In this document: positions 17,012 to 26,371 of the stretch, one piece after another
Position numbering within the stretch: the stretch's first letter is position 1
Layout of the letters: each line of letters starts with the position of its first letter
Assembly: GCF_011516935.1 (NCBI RefSeq)
Contig: NZ_WOTF01000010.1
Location: 1 to 61,750 of the forward strand
Length of the DNA stretch: 61,750 nt
Reading direction: 5' to 3'
Source: Acetobacter farinalis
GTDB lineage: Bacteria; Pseudomonadota; Alphaproteobacteria; Acetobacterales; Acetobacteraceae
Notes under the pieces: generated by a model
The model's input: only the letters and a program-made list of their open reading frames with translations
Told to the model about the DNA's origin: nothing
The model's database searches: none
Program-made: the position numbers and the translations under genes

Positions 17012-17476
17012 ATGTCGTTTATGTCTTGTCTGCTTGTCATGCTGGGTGGCGCGCTGGGTACCCTTGCGCGATACGCCATGACACTGCTGACAGCCCCCCT
17101 CAGCCGGATGATGCCGTGGGGTACGATTGTGGGCATTAACGTGCTGGGTTCGTTCATCATCGGGTTTTTCAGCACCCTCACCCTCGCGGATGGGCGCTAT
17201 CCGGTTTCTGATAATACCCGGCTGTTTGTCATGGTGGGGCTGTGTGGTGGCTATACCACCTTTTCTTCCTTCAGCCTGCAAACGCTGGACCTGCTGCGCA
17301 GCGCGGCATGGGGGCGGGCGCTGGCAAACGTGACACTTTCTGTGGTGCTGTGCCTTGGGGCGGTCTCTTTTGGTCACCTTCTGGCCTCTCGCCTGAACAG
17401 TCAGGCAACACGGCTGGAACAGGCAAGCCAGCCGGATGCTCCGGCGGGAGAGGGAGGAGGAGAGGTGGGGGGCTGA
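17012..17476 (+). CDS. crcB: CrcB/Fluc fluoride channel
   Basis: From ATG 17012 this encodes about 154 residues with four transmembrane helices. Diagnostic motifs are GGALGTLARY, NVLGSFIIGFF and GGYTTFSSFSLQTLD; the last carries the conserved phenylalanines and the TTFS segment that line the fluoride path of dual-topology Fluc channels. AAGGAAAGG lies upstream of the start. The C-terminal 30 residues are hydrophilic and Gly-rich, longer than in most CrcB proteins. Confidence 0.92.
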   Translation: MSFMSCLLVMLGGALGTLARYAMTLLTAPLSRMMPWGTIVGINVLGSFIIGFFSTLTLADGRYPVSDNTRLFVMVGLCGGYTTFSSFSLQTLDLLRSAAWGRALANVTLSVVLCLGAVSFGHLLASRLNSQATRLEQASQPDAPAGEGGGEVGG

Positions 17477-17602
17477 AAACGGGAAGAGGTGCGTTTATGC
17501 TTGCATTTCATGGTTGACAGGCGCACGAGTATGCCCAGCGGGTGCTTTTATCCGGGTATTCAGCGCGTGTTGCGTTCGTTTTTCTCCTTAAAAGTTATGA
17601 TT

Positions 17603-17623
17603 TCGTGTGTGTTTTGTACACGA
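17603..17623 (+). repeat. Inverted repeat in the cold-shock gene leader
   Basis: TCGTGT and ACACGA form a six-base stem around a nine-base loop in the T-rich 5' leader, 30 bases ahead of the cspA-type start. Such leaders often fold differently in the cold; that role is inferred. Confidence 0.4.
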
Positions 17624-17652
17624 CCGCGCTTTTTGATAAAGGAGCCTTTGTT

Positions 17653-17859
17653 ATGGCAACAGGCACCGTAAAATGGTTTAACCCCACCAAGGGTTTTGGT
17701 TTCATTCAGCCGGAAGATGGCGGTCAGGATGCGTTTGTTCACATCTCTGAACTCGAACGCGCTGGCATGCACACCCTCAATGAAGGCCAGAAGGTTTCCT
17801 ATGAACTGGAAGCTGGCCGGAACGGCAAGACATCTGCGGTCAGCATTAAAGCCCTCTAA
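17653..17859 (+). CDS. Cold-shock domain RNA chaperone
   Basis: A 68-residue CspA-type protein with both RNA-binding motifs, KGFGFI (RNP1) and DAFVHIS (RNP2), and the usual start GTVKWFN. It melts RNA structure and is often induced by cold or growth change. AAGGAG lies eight bases ahead of the ATG at 17653. A terminator follows at 17891. Confidence 0.95.
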   Translation: MATGTVKWFNPTKGFGFIQPEDGGQDAFVHISELERAGMHTLNEGQKVSYELEAGRNGKTSAVSIKAL

Positions 17860-17890
17860 GGCTTTAAATCGCAGGAATGCTGTGTGGAAA

Positions 17891-17914
17891 AGCCGCCCGT
17901 CCGGGCGGCTTTTT
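17891..17914 (+). terminator. Terminator of the cold-shock gene
   Basis: AGCCGCCC pairs with GGGCGGCT around a four-base loop and is followed by TTTT (17911-17914). It lies 32 bases after the csp stop. Confidence 0.85.
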
Positions 17915-17934
17915 CTGTTTGGCCCTGCTATGGC

Positions 17935-18894
17935 TCAGGTATTATGCGGGTCTATGCTCTGGAAGCCGTATGTTTCATAGCGGATTTTTACGGCCCCGTT
18001 TTCCACATCCACCACCATGAAGCCTTCCGGCGTGCCATAGCGCGTGCCGTGCCACCAGTTGCCCGAAACCGCGCCGCCGGTAATGTAGGGAACACCGTGC
18101 CATTCCACCCGCTCCAGAACGTGGGTGTGGCCCTGAAACACCCCGATCACGTTGTAGCGGTCAAACAGCGGGAGTACTTCATACGCGTTGACCACGCTCA
18201 GCGCATGATGCTTGGGCGGCGTGTGGCTGGGGCTGGCGTAATCTTCCATTGCAGTCACAAGCGGAATATGTGTGACTACAATAATCGGCGTGCCTTCCGG
18301 CTGGGCGGCAAGATCACGCGCCAGCCAGGCGAGCTGTACCGCATCAATCCGGCCTTCATACATCCGGTCTGCCGTAATACCGATTGAGTCCAGCACAATA
18401 ACATGCACGCCCTTGTGGTCGAACGCATAGTAAAGCTGGCCAAACTGGTCTTCAAAATACTTCTTGCCGTAAAGCGGGTCCGTCGGCTGGGCGCCGCTCT
18501 GGGTGTAAATGCCAAAACAGTCATGATTGCCAACGGTGTGATGGACGGGCAGCGTGAGGTCATCCGCTGTGCGCTGGTATAAATCCATCAGCGTGGAGGC
18601 GCGTCCGGCGTTCACGCCCAGCGCATCATATACATGATCCCCGCCCTGAATGGCGAAATCTGCCGGAATGGTGCGTGCTTTACGGAAGGCGGCATGGCAT
18701 CCGGCCGTGGCGTTCAGTTCCGGCTGGAGGTGTGTGTCGGTAATGAACAGGAAGGTGAACGGCTCGTGCTTGCGCAGGGGCGGACGGGCGGGCAGAGCGG
18801 CAAGGGCGTGGCTGCTCTGTGTCAGTGTGGCACCGGTCGTCAGGGCCAGACCTGCGGTAAGGGAGAGGAACGAGCGTCGGTCAAGCTGCAACAT
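17935..18894 (-). CDS. Tat-exported metallophosphoesterase
   Basis: A 319-residue calcineurin-like phosphoesterase. The N-terminus DRRSFLSLTAGLALTTGATL is a twin-arginine signal, so the enzyme acts in the periplasm. The five metal motifs are present in order: DTHL, GGDHVYD, GNHD, THIP and GHTH. The protein resembles periplasmic phosphodiesterase/purple acid phosphatase-type enzymes, but its substrate is unknown. It stands alone with no operon partner. Confidence 0.87.
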   Translation of the reverse strand: MLQLDRRSFLSLTAGLALTTGATLTQSSHALAALPARPPLRKHEPFTFLFITDTHLQPELNATAGCHAAFRKARTIPADFAIQGGDHVYDALGVNAGRASTLMDLYQRTADDLTLPVHHTVGNHDCFGIYTQSGAQPTDPLYGKKYFEDQFGQLYYAFDHKGVHVIVLDSIGITADRMYEGRIDAVQLAWLARDLAAQPEGTPIIVVTHIPLVTAMEDYASPSHTPPKHHALSVVNAYEVLPLFDRYNVIGVFQGHTHVLERVEWHGVPYITGGAVSGNWWHGTRYGTPEGFMVVDVENGAVKIRYETYGFQSIDPHNT

Positions 18895-19077
18895 AAGAGG
18901 CGTCTTCTCAATCCGAAAGAAGGGATGAAACGGAAGGCCTCAGTGTGCGCGGAACTGGACGCAGTTCCAACTCAGTCACAAATGTTTAATATTTTGGAGG
19001 ACTTACGCTCTGATGCCTCCCGCATCAAAAGACGCAGGAGGCTTGAACTTCAGGCGGAACTCTGTGGAGAAACAGGG

Positions 19078-19464
19078 TTATTCAGACGCCATGAGGTGTC
19101 CGGCGCAGAGTTTGTTGCCGTCCGGGTCACGCAGGTAGGCAAGGTAGAGATCGCCCATAGGGCTATGGCGCACACCCGGCGGGTCTTCAATGGCAACGCC
19201 GCCATTGGCAACACCGGCTTTGTGCCAGGCATTGACTTCTTCCGGGCTGTTCATGGCGAACCCGATGGTGCTGCCATTACCCGCTGTGGCGGGTTCACCG
19301 TTCAGCGGCGGCAGGATGACCAGGCGGCCTCCACGATGCGTGTAAATCAGGCGCCCCCGTGCATTGGGTTCCACTGGTTCGCAGCCTGTGGCGCCAAGAA
19401 TGGCATCATAGAAACGTTTGGAGCGGGCAATGTCGTTACTGCCAAGCGCGATATGGCTGAACAT
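19078..19464 (-). CDS. VOC-superfamily (glyoxalase-like) protein
   Basis: A 128-residue protein with the paired beta-alpha-beta-beta-beta modules of vicinal oxygen chelate proteins. It begins with a typical HIALGSNDIARSKRFYDAIL and ends with YLRDPDGNKLCAGH, where metal ligands or their relics usually sit. The family includes glyoxalase I, dioxygenases and fosfomycin- or bleomycin-resistance proteins. No assignment within the family is possible. Confidence 0.85.
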   Translation of the reverse strand: MFSHIALGSNDIARSKRFYDAILGATGCEPVEPNARGRLIYTHRGGRLVILPPLNGEPATAGNGSTIGFAMNSPEEVNAWHKAGVANGGVAIEDPPGVRHSPMGDLYLAYLRDPDGNKLCAGHLMASE

Positions 19465-19769
19465 GAAGTGTTTTTCTCCTGACCCGTTTTGGGTGGCAGG
19501 CAGACTAGCGTGATACGGAGCGCCGTCAAATCCTGCTCTGTCACAGATCAGCCGCGCTGCGGGGAGGACGCATGGTCACACGTATGCCGGGAGGAAGGCG
19601 GTGCTGGCCCCGGGCGTGGTGTGCAGTGGGGCAGAGGAAAGGGGCCGGAACGGCAAAGGCCGGTTGCGTGGCTGCGGGTTTATGGTGATGAATAGAAACG
19701 AACCGGGACGCCTGCGGAGGCTCCGCGTCCTGCTCCATGCGGGAGGGTTGGGAAAGGGGAAGGTCAGGA
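19465..19769. other. Gene-free gap
   Basis: About 300 GC-rich bases between the VOC and GNAT genes. A short GC hairpin (GGACGC...GCGTCC near 19711-19735) is the only structure noticed. No convincing coding frame, RNA gene or mobile element was seen. Confidence 0.4.
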
Positions 19770-20300
19770 ATGTCTGAAGTGCCGTGTCTTGAAACGGACC
19801 GCCTGCTTATGCGCCTTCCGCAGCGGGAGGATTTTGAAGAGTTTGCCGCCATGCGAGCAGACCCGGTTGTGGCGCGGTATACGTCCGGTGTGCCGGAGTC
19901 AGCCAATGTGTCCTGGGGCAGGTTTCTGCAGTACAGGGGGCTGTGGGGGATTATGGGCTTTGGCTTCTGGGTTGTGCGGGAGAAGCTGACGGGCCGGTTT
20001 GTTGGCACCATCGGGTTTAATGAGGCGCACCGCGGTGTGACCCCCTCCATGGATGGCATCCCGGAAGCGGGCTGGGTGCTTGCGTCATGGTGCCATGGGC
20101 AGGGATTTGCCACGGAGGGTGTGCAGGCCGCCTGCCAGTGGCTGGACCGAGAAACCCCGTACAGGCGATCCCTGTGCATTATTGCGCCGGGAAATGCGGC
20201 GTCTGTCAGGGTTGCGGAGAAGATTGGATTTTCCTTCTACACCAAAACAGTTTTCATGAATGAAGAAACCCTGATGTTTGAGCGTAATGCCGCAGAGTGA
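19770..20300 (+). CDS. GNAT N-acetyltransferase, RimJ/RimL type
   Basis: About 176 residues from ATG 19770, preceded by a purine-rich ribosome site. LETDRLLMRLPQREDFEEF is the standard start of RimJ/RimL-like acetyltransferases. GWVLASWCHGQGFATEGVQA contains the acetyl-CoA pyrophosphate loop, and ENGxxS-like N(A)ASVRVAEKIGF is present near the end. Targets of this branch are protein N-termini or small amines; none can be chosen here. Confidence 0.87.
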   Translation: MSEVPCLETDRLLMRLPQREDFEEFAAMRADPVVARYTSGVPESANVSWGRFLQYRGLWGIMGFGFWVVREKLTGRFVGTIGFNEAHRGVTPSMDGIPEAGWVLASWCHGQGFATEGVQAACQWLDRETPYRRSLCIIAPGNAASVRVAEKIGFSFYTKTVFMNEETLMFERNAAE

Positions 20301-20337
20301 GGGGCTTTTGCAGCGGTGCGCCGTACTTGCATGAGCC

Positions 20338-21546
20338 TCATTTACATGAAAGGGGAGGCTCCGAGCCGGGCAGCGGGCGGGCTTCTTTGCCGGTGGCGTG
20401 CAACTGCTTGCGCAGGGCGCGGTTGAGCGGTTCAGAAAAGTAACGGCTGATCAGGCTGGCCAGCTGGCAGGAGCCGAGAAAGAACACGGCGAGCAGCATC
20501 AACCGCGCAAACCCGCTCTGGGGCACGCTCGCGGGTGGAAAAAACGTGCGCAGCAGCCCCAGAATAATCAGGTGGAACAGGTAGAGTTCATAGCTCAGGC
20601 GGCCTGTCCATTCCACACCGCGCAGCAGGCGGGAGCGGGTGGCGAGGCGACCATTTTCATGGTGTGCCGAGGCTACCAGCAGCACCGCAGCTCCCAGTGC
20701 CATGGCGGAGACACCCCAGATATTGGTCTGCCCGATGGAGCACCAGAGATAGAGCGTGACCATACCCAGCAGAACAACAGGCTGAAGCAGGCGTGCGGGC
20801 AGGCCTTCCAGCCGCCAGCGTGTGGCGAGAACAGCAGCCATGCAGCCGATGGCAATGCCATCGAACGAAGCCGGAAAGGCGAAGAGAAAACCGGCTTCAT
20901 CCCCCTGATGTGTCATGCGGTAGAACGGGCCGATGAGTGCGATCAGCGCCCAGAAGGCTACAATCAGGGACTGACGGCGGAAGGTCAGCGCTACCAGCGG
21001 GAAGGTGAGGTAAAACACTTCCTCCACCGAGAGGGACCATAAGACACCCAGCGCGTAATTGGCCCAGCCATAATGGGCAATGAACACATTCATGCTGAGG
21101 GTGAGGGAGGCCAGATTGGCGCGCATCATGGCGGCAAGAGGGGAGAGGCCGGGGATATGCGTGGCGAAAATGGGCACTCCGGCCAGCGCCAGCACATTGA
21201 CTGCCGTGAGCAGGAGCAGCAGGCACGGCACGATGCGCGCAATGCGAAAGGCATAAAAGGCGCGAGCCTGCATGGCCGCCAGACTGCCCCAGCGGGCCAG
21301 CGTGGTGCTGGTAATCAGGAAGCCGGAAATCACGAAAAACAGCGTGACGCCATAATTCCCGTTTCGCGCCACAGCTCGCACGCCGTCGGGGGTGAGCAGG
21401 GTGCCCAGTGCGGAATGGCCGAGCGGGTAGGCAATACAGAAATGGTGGAACAGCACCAGAAGAATGGCCACGCCACGCAGGAGGTCAATCCGTCGGTTAC
21501 GATAGTCGGGGGAGACGGGCAGTGTGTCGGGCGGCTGGGGCGGCAT
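20338..21546 (-). CDS. Acyltransferase 3 family (OafA/YrhL-like) membrane O-acetyltransferase
   Basis: A 402-residue membrane protein with ten to eleven hydrophobic segments. The N-terminal RNRRIDLLRGVAILLVLFHH carries the family's conserved Arg and catalytic His. The SVEEVFYLTFP motif in the middle is typical of OafA-type acyltransferases. These proteins acetylate surface polysaccharides or lipid-linked sugars from cytoplasmic acyl-CoA. The divergent GtrII-like gene at 21730 supports a role in O-antigen or exopolysaccharide decoration. Confidence 0.88.
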   Translation of the reverse strand: MPPQPPDTLPVSPDYRNRRIDLLRGVAILLVLFHHFCIAYPLGHSALGTLLTPDGVRAVARNGNYGVTLFFVISGFLITSTTLARWGSLAAMQARAFYAFRIARIVPCLLLLLTAVNVLALAGVPIFATHIPGLSPLAAMMRANLASLTLSMNVFIAHYGWANYALGVLWSLSVEEVFYLTFPLVALTFRRQSLIVAFWALIALIGPFYRMTHQGDEAGFLFAFPASFDGIAIGCMAAVLATRWRLEGLPARLLQPVVLLGMVTLYLWCSIGQTNIWGVSAMALGAAVLLVASAHHENGRLATRSRLLRGVEWTGRLSYELYLFHLIILGLLRTFFPPASVPQSGFARLMLLAVFFLGSCQLASLISRYFSEPLNRALRKQLHATGKEARPLPGSEPPLSCK

Positions 21547-21729
21547 GCGGAACCTGCTGGGGGAGGGGAGTGCAGAGTCTGTTCAGTCTTTATGGTGGAA
21601 ATGAGACAAAGAAGAAAATTCCTTACAAGGTCTATATTTTGAGAAAACCAGAAAGGATTGACGCGGCCTTTTTCTTTCCCGTATTGAGGCGGCATTAAAT
21701 TAAAAATATTGTTTGACGGGCATAAAGAA

Positions 21730-23130
21730 ATGGATCTGAAATTCAATAAAGACGCCAGTTTTGTATTTTTATGCATCTTTGGCGTGACTTTATTAAGTTA
21801 TGGTCAAATTTTTCTGCCCGGCTACACCCCTGATGATTTTCTGGCCGGCAGCGCCCAGCTTCCGCCCGCGTTATACTTTGCGCAGGGGCGGTTTGTGGAA
21901 GCCATTCTGGTGGGCATTCTGAATACAAGCCATCTGAGCATGTTTGGTGTCGGGTTTGGGTTTTCCGGCCTTGTGCTGCTGCTTTATGCCGGGCTGATTG
22001 TGGTGCTGCTGCAGAACTGCGTGCCTGCCCGGTTTGACAGGCGACTGGTGCTGGCTGCGGGCATGTCTGTGGCGGCCAGCCCGCTTGTGGCAACCTTGCT
22101 CAGCTATCGGCAGACGGCATTCAATCTGGCGGCCTGCCTGCTTCTGCTTTTGTATGGCATAAGGTGTTATCAGGTTTTTTTACGTCAGCCCGAGGCGTGG
22201 GGGCGGGCTATTACGGCAGTGGTGTGCTTTGCATTTTCGCTGGGATGTTATCAGATTTTTATCAGCGTGATCGTGCTGTATTTTGGATGTCTTTCTCTCT
22301 GTGCCGTTTTTGAAAACCGCCGTATTCCGCTGGGAAACCTGGTGGTGCCACTGGCCAGTGTGGCGCTGTATTGCGTGATTTTTGCCCTGACCCGTAACAT
22401 TGCCGGGGAAAACCACTGGGATGACAGAGGAGCTTTGCTGCCACTCTCGGCTTTTGGGCAGCGCGCGCTTGAAATCCGGGCCTCTCTGGCCAAGGTGGCG
22501 GGAGCGCGGCATGGGCTTGGGCTGCTGGCTCTGGTGGCACTTGTGCCAGTCGGGGTGCAGTGTGCTGTCTCGTTCCGGGTTTACCCGAAGCTCACGGTGC
22601 TGACAGTGGCGGTGGCAGCCTGCCTGTGCGTGGTCATTCTGTTCCCCGCAGTCAGCCTGACCCGCTGGGAGCCGACGCCGCGCATGTTTCTGGGCTGTTC
22701 ATTTGTGGTGGCGTTTGGCGTGGTGTGGCTGTGTGGCCTGTCTGGTCTGTTTACGCGGGCCGGAATGGTGGGGCTGGCGGGGCTGGCCCTGTTTTCCATG
22801 ATGGTGTCCAACATGTTCCTGACAGAGCAGATCAAGGAGAACCGCTGGGACATGGCCATGGCCACCACGCTGGTGGTGGATGTGCGGACAGAACTGGGGG
22901 ACCGGGCTCCCTCAACCCTGTTTGTTGTGACAGGCCCGGTGGTTCATGGCCATTCCAGCTTCAGGGTTGGCTGGTCCATTCCCGGCATTCTGCATGAAGC
23001 TGCCAATGCGGACTGGACGGTAGGGGCGCCCACAGCGGACATGCAGCAGACCTGCCGTACGTCACCCGCCTTTCCGTTGAAGGGGTATCTGCATATCCTG
23101 CCGAATGGTGGGGTTCTGGCCTGCCTGTAA
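21730..23130 (+). CDS. GtrII-like polytopic glucosyltransferase
   Basis: A membrane protein of about 466 residues with some ten to eleven transmembrane helices and a short soluble C-terminus. The early SYGQIFLPGYTPDDF places an Asp pair in the first periplasmic loop, as in GtrII and related GT-C glycosyltransferases that move glucose from a lipid carrier to O-antigen. The ATG at 21730 (MDLKFNKDAS) is preferred over an upstream TTG. No flippase or GtrA/GtrB partner is adjacent, so donor supply would come from elsewhere. Confidence 0.65.
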   Translation: MDLKFNKDASFVFLCIFGVTLLSYGQIFLPGYTPDDFLAGSAQLPPALYFAQGRFVEAILVGILNTSHLSMFGVGFGFSGLVLLLYAGLIVVLLQNCVPARFDRRLVLAAGMSVAASPLVATLLSYRQTAFNLAACLLLLLYGIRCYQVFLRQPEAWGRAITAVVCFAFSLGCYQIFISVIVLYFGCLSLCAVFENRRIPLGNLVVPLASVALYCVIFALTRNIAGENHWDDRGALLPLSAFGQRALEIRASLAKVAGARHGLGLLALVALVPVGVQCAVSFRVYPKLTVLTVAVAACLCVVILFPAVSLTRWEPTPRMFLGCSFVVAFGVVWLCGLSGLFTRAGMVGLAGLALFSMMVSNMFLTEQIKENRWDMAMATTLVVDVRTELGDRAPSTLFVVTGPVVHGHSSFRVGWSIPGILHEAANADWTVGAPTADMQQTCRTSPAFPLKGYLHILPNGGVLACL

Positions 23131-23163
23131 AAGGAGCTGGCCTGTAAACAGTGTTTGTCTGCA

Positions 23164-23193
23164 TAAAAGGCCCGCCGCCCGGTGCTGGCGGGC
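23164..23193 (-). terminator. Terminator of the diiron protein gene
   Basis: GCCCGCC (23170-23176) pairs with GGCGGGC (23187-23193). On the minus strand the stem is followed by CCTTTTATG. It lies just beyond the stop at 23209. Confidence 0.7.
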
Positions 23194-23208
23194 GGCGCAG
23201 GTGCCGGG

Positions 23209-24033
23209 TCAGGAAACTCCGGCCATGCGGGCAAATTTGCGCTGACGGCTGAAGAACAGTTTTTCCGTAATGAAGAAGGCCAGATCCTGAATTCTGCTGT
23301 GCGGGGTCAGGCCGATGGTCTTGAACACCATGCTTGTCACCCGGCGCAGGTGGCGCGGCTGGTAGTTCTTCATGGCGCGGGACATGTAGGCCGCAATGCA
23401 GCGGTTGTGGTCGTAGGGCAGGGTCGGCGGTTCATTCGTGGTGTAGTAGGCGGAGGCGAGTTCATCATCCTCGCTTTCCGTCACGCGGCCCAGCGCAATG
23501 CGGGCGCGCTGAAAGGTGCTGATGCGTTCGCGCTTCAGGTACCGGTGCATGTGGTCATAAAACAGTTTGAAGTGCCGGAATTCATCCGCGGCAATCTGCT
23601 TGCACAGGGCTTTCAGAACCGGTTCTTCCGTGGCGTCGGCCAGAGCTGAGTAAAAGGAGGACGTGCCGGTTTCCACCATGCAGCGGGCAATCAGTTCTCC
23701 GGTGCGGGAGCCGCGTACGGATTTCTCCACCTCCAGAGGGATATGGTAGAAGTCCCGGTAGCGCTGGAAGGCAGCCTGATAATCCCATTCCGGGTCGGCC
23801 AGCATGGCCCAGCGGCCAAGGGCATCCCCGTGCTGGATTTCTTCCACGGCCCAGTGGTCTGCCGCCTGTTTGAAGTCCGGGTCATCATGAAACACATTGT
23901 TCAGGTAGATGGCGTAATCCACGCTGTTACGCTCCACCACGGCTGCTGCCTTGATGGCGGGCACCAGCTGCGGGTCTACGCGGGAGGGGTCAAATTCGTC
24001 CCAGGGCAACTGGTCAATCTGCCAATGTTTCAT
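23209..24033 (-). CDS. Ferritin-like diiron protein
   Basis: A soluble helical protein of 274 residues from ATG 24033 (AGGAG upstream). Paired diiron motifs are visible: an ExxEExQH-type AVEEIQHGD and, about 90 residues later, ADEFRHFKLFY, plus a separate Glu in VETGTSSFY. This is the four-helix bundle ligand pattern of rubrerythrin and related acyl-ACP oxygenases. The family is often annotated only as ferritin-like. Roles in peroxide handling or lipid oxidation are possible; nothing nearby decides it. Confidence 0.68.
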   Translation of the reverse strand: MKHWQIDQLPWDEFDPSRVDPQLVPAIKAAAVVERNSVDYAIYLNNVFHDDPDFKQAADHWAVEEIQHGDALGRWAMLADPEWDYQAAFQRYRDFYHIPLEVEKSVRGSRTGELIARCMVETGTSSFYSALADATEEPVLKALCKQIAADEFRHFKLFYDHMHRYLKRERISTFQRARIALGRVTESEDDELASAYYTTNEPPTLPYDHNRCIAAYMSRAMKNYQPRHLRRVTSMVFKTIGLTPHSRIQDLAFFITEKLFFSRQRKFARMAGVS

Positions 24034-24221
24034 GTGTGCCGGGCTCCTGTCTGCTGCTTCAGGCCATTCGTCATGTGGCCAATCCCGCAGTATACAGCAC
24101 AGCACACAGCACCGCAGGATGGCCCAGACTGTTGCTCTAGACCATTCCTCGCCGAGACGGAATGCCATGACAAAAAAAAGACAGTCCGGCCCGGCAACGG
24201 TCTTCCCGCTATAAGGCGCTT

Positions 24222-24656
24222 TTACGCGCTGGCGGCAATGGTCGGAGAGTTTGCCGGGCTTGCAGGCGGCAGAGGGCGGGGGCGGCGGTTTTCATCAAGA
24301 GCCACGAAGGTGAAATCCCCTTCCGTCACCTTGGTGGTCAGGTGTGTATGCCGTGCGCGCCGCCACGTTTCCACATGGATGGTAAGGGATGTCCGGCCCT
24401 CACGGGTGATGCGGGTGTAAATGCTTACCTCATCCCCCACCACAACGGGTTCCATGAACACCACGCCGTTGATGGCAACGGTTGCGGCACGCCCGTTGGC
24501 CCGGAAGGCGGCGGTGGTGCCGGCGGCAAGATCCATCTGGGAGATGATCCAGCCACCGAACACATCCCCCGCAGGGTTGGTGTCGGTTGGCATGGCAATC
24601 ACGCGGATGGTGGGAACACCTTCCGGAAGGTTGGCGGCAGAAGTAACGGGGGACAT
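24222..24656 (-). CDS. yciA: Acyl-CoA thioesterase, YciA-type hotdog
   Basis: A 144-residue hotdog-fold protein with the signature MPTDTNPAGDVFGGWIISQM (catalytic Asn and Asp region) followed by the central helix. YciA hydrolyses a broad range of acyl-CoAs. The C-terminal 20 residues are Pro/Ala-rich and not conserved. It lies 49 bases upstream of amn on the same strand. Confidence 0.87.
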   Translation of the reverse strand: MSPVTSAANLPEGVPTIRVIAMPTDTNPAGDVFGGWIISQMDLAAGTTAAFRANGRAATVAINGVVFMEPVVVGDEVSIYTRITREGRTSLTIHVETWRRARHTHLTTKVTEGDFTFVALDENRRPRPLPPASPANSPTIAASA

Positions 24657-24705
24657 ATGAAGAAGCCTTTTCAGTAAAAGAAGAGAAAGCGGTCAGACAG
24701 GGCCG

Positions 24706-26166
24706 TTACCGGAAGGGTGGTTCATCAAACCCACGCAGCTTGCGCGAATGCAGGCGCGCAACGCCCTGCTGCCTGAGCAGACGCATGGTTTCAATGCCCA
24801 CCATCAGGTGCTGGCTTACGCGTTCACGATAGAACGCATTGGCCATGCCGCGCAGCTTCAGTTCTCCGTGAAGAGGTTTGTCAGACACGCAGAGCAATGT
24901 GCCGTAAGGCACCCGGAAGCGGAAGCCATTGGCTGCAATTGTGGCGGATTCCATATCCACCGCAATGGCGCGGCTCATGTTGATCGGGGTGAACAGATGC
25001 GCCAGACGCAACTCCCAGTCCCGGTTATCGGTGGTCATCACGGTGCCGGTGCGCAGGCGGGTCTTGATTTCGGGCTCGTGCAGGCCCGTGACAAGCGTTG
25101 TGGCTTCCTGCATGGCCACCTGCACTTCCGCTATCGGTGGCACGGGCACCCAGGTGGGCAGGTCCGCATCCAGAACGTGGTCATCCCGCACGTAGCCGTG
25201 CGCCAGAACGTAGTCTCCCAGCACCTGGGAGCGGCGCAGGCCCGCGCAGTGCCCCACCATCAACCAGCAATGCGGGCGCAGGACAGCCAGATGGTCTGTC
25301 ATGGTCTTGGCGTTGGCGGGGCCGACGCCGATATTGATGAGCGTGATGCCATTCCCGTCCGGGCGGCACAGATGGTAGGCGGGCATTTGCGGCAGGCTGC
25401 CCGCCGGGGCGTCCGCCAGAGGGCTGCCGGGGCCGGTATAGATGTGGTCTCCGGGTTCGATGAAGGCTGTGTATTCCCCGCCCTTATCCACCTGCGCACG
25501 GGCGTAGTCACGGAAGGTTTCCACATAGCGCTGGTAGTTGGTGAGCAGGATGAACCGCTGGAAGGAAGAGGGCGTGGTGCCGGTGTAATGGTGCATCCGC
25601 GCCAGTGAGTAGTCCGTGCGTTCCGCTGTGAACAGCGCCAGCGGGCGGGGTTTGGTGGGGTCTGGCAGCAGTTCGCAGTTGGCAATGCTGTCATCCGTGG
25701 CGTGCAGGTCGGGCATGGCGAACTGCTCCTGCAACAGGCGCAGGTCAGCTTCTGTCAGTCCGGTTACGGCCTCTTCCAGCACATAGGGCAGCGGGATGGG
25801 GTGGTGGGAGCGGCCCACCAGCACCGGCTGACCATAATGGTTCAGCAGGGGGTTGATCTGCTCGCGCAGGTAATCACGGAACAGGGCCGGACGGGTGATG
25901 GTAGTGCTGTAAAAGCCGGGGGCCAGAATCACGTCAAACGGTGGGCGGTCCTCCACGCGGGTGCCGGGGGGCAGCTCCAGCGCAAGGCAGGGGTAGGTGG
26001 CCTGCTCCGGCGGGCAGCCCTGCCGGGCGCGGAAGGCGGATTGCAGGCGCTGGCTGCTCTCATCATACAGGGCGCACAGGCGATCTATGGCGGCTTCCGC
26101 ATTGGTGAAGGCTTCAAAATCCGTTCCGGCCGCGGCGCGCAGGGCTGTCATATCAGGCTGTGTCAT
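24706..26166 (-). CDS. amn: AMP nucleosidase
   Basis: A 486-residue enzyme that splits AMP to adenine and ribose 5-phosphate. The N-terminal 170 residues form the regulatory domain of Amn. The C-terminal two-thirds has the nucleoside phosphorylase fold, with GVGPANAKTMTDHLAVLRP, the phosphate-binding VGHCAGLRRSQ and AVDMESATIAANGFRFRVPYG near the active site. The length matches E. coli Amn (484). Confidence 0.94.
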   Translation of the reverse strand: MTQPDMTALRAAAGTDFEAFTNAEAAIDRLCALYDESSQRLQSAFRARQGCPPEQATYPCLALELPPGTRVEDRPPFDVILAPGFYSTTITRPALFRDYLREQINPLLNHYGQPVLVGRSHHPIPLPYVLEEAVTGLTEADLRLLQEQFAMPDLHATDDSIANCELLPDPTKPRPLALFTAERTDYSLARMHHYTGTTPSSFQRFILLTNYQRYVETFRDYARAQVDKGGEYTAFIEPGDHIYTGPGSPLADAPAGSLPQMPAYHLCRPDGNGITLINIGVGPANAKTMTDHLAVLRPHCWLMVGHCAGLRRSQVLGDYVLAHGYVRDDHVLDADLPTWVPVPPIAEVQVAMQEATTLVTGLHEPEIKTRLRTGTVMTTDNRDWELRLAHLFTPINMSRAIAVDMESATIAANGFRFRVPYGTLLCVSDKPLHGELKLRGMANAFYRERVSQHLMVGIETMRLLRQQGVARLHSRKLRGFDEPPFR

Positions 26167-26371
26167 GGGTCTCCTGAAAGTATGAGGTAAGCAGCATCAG
26201 TCTGGCACCATAGCCCGAGAGGTGGGGCCGAGTGCAAGCAGGCAGGCCGCGGTTGGCTGGGGTCGGGGCGGTTTTCCGGGGCTGACGGCGTATCTGCGCA
26301 CGGAAAAGTGCGCTATACCGCCCGGCAACCAGCCGCCGGGCACCTGGCAGCAGAAGTATGAAGAGAGCGAG

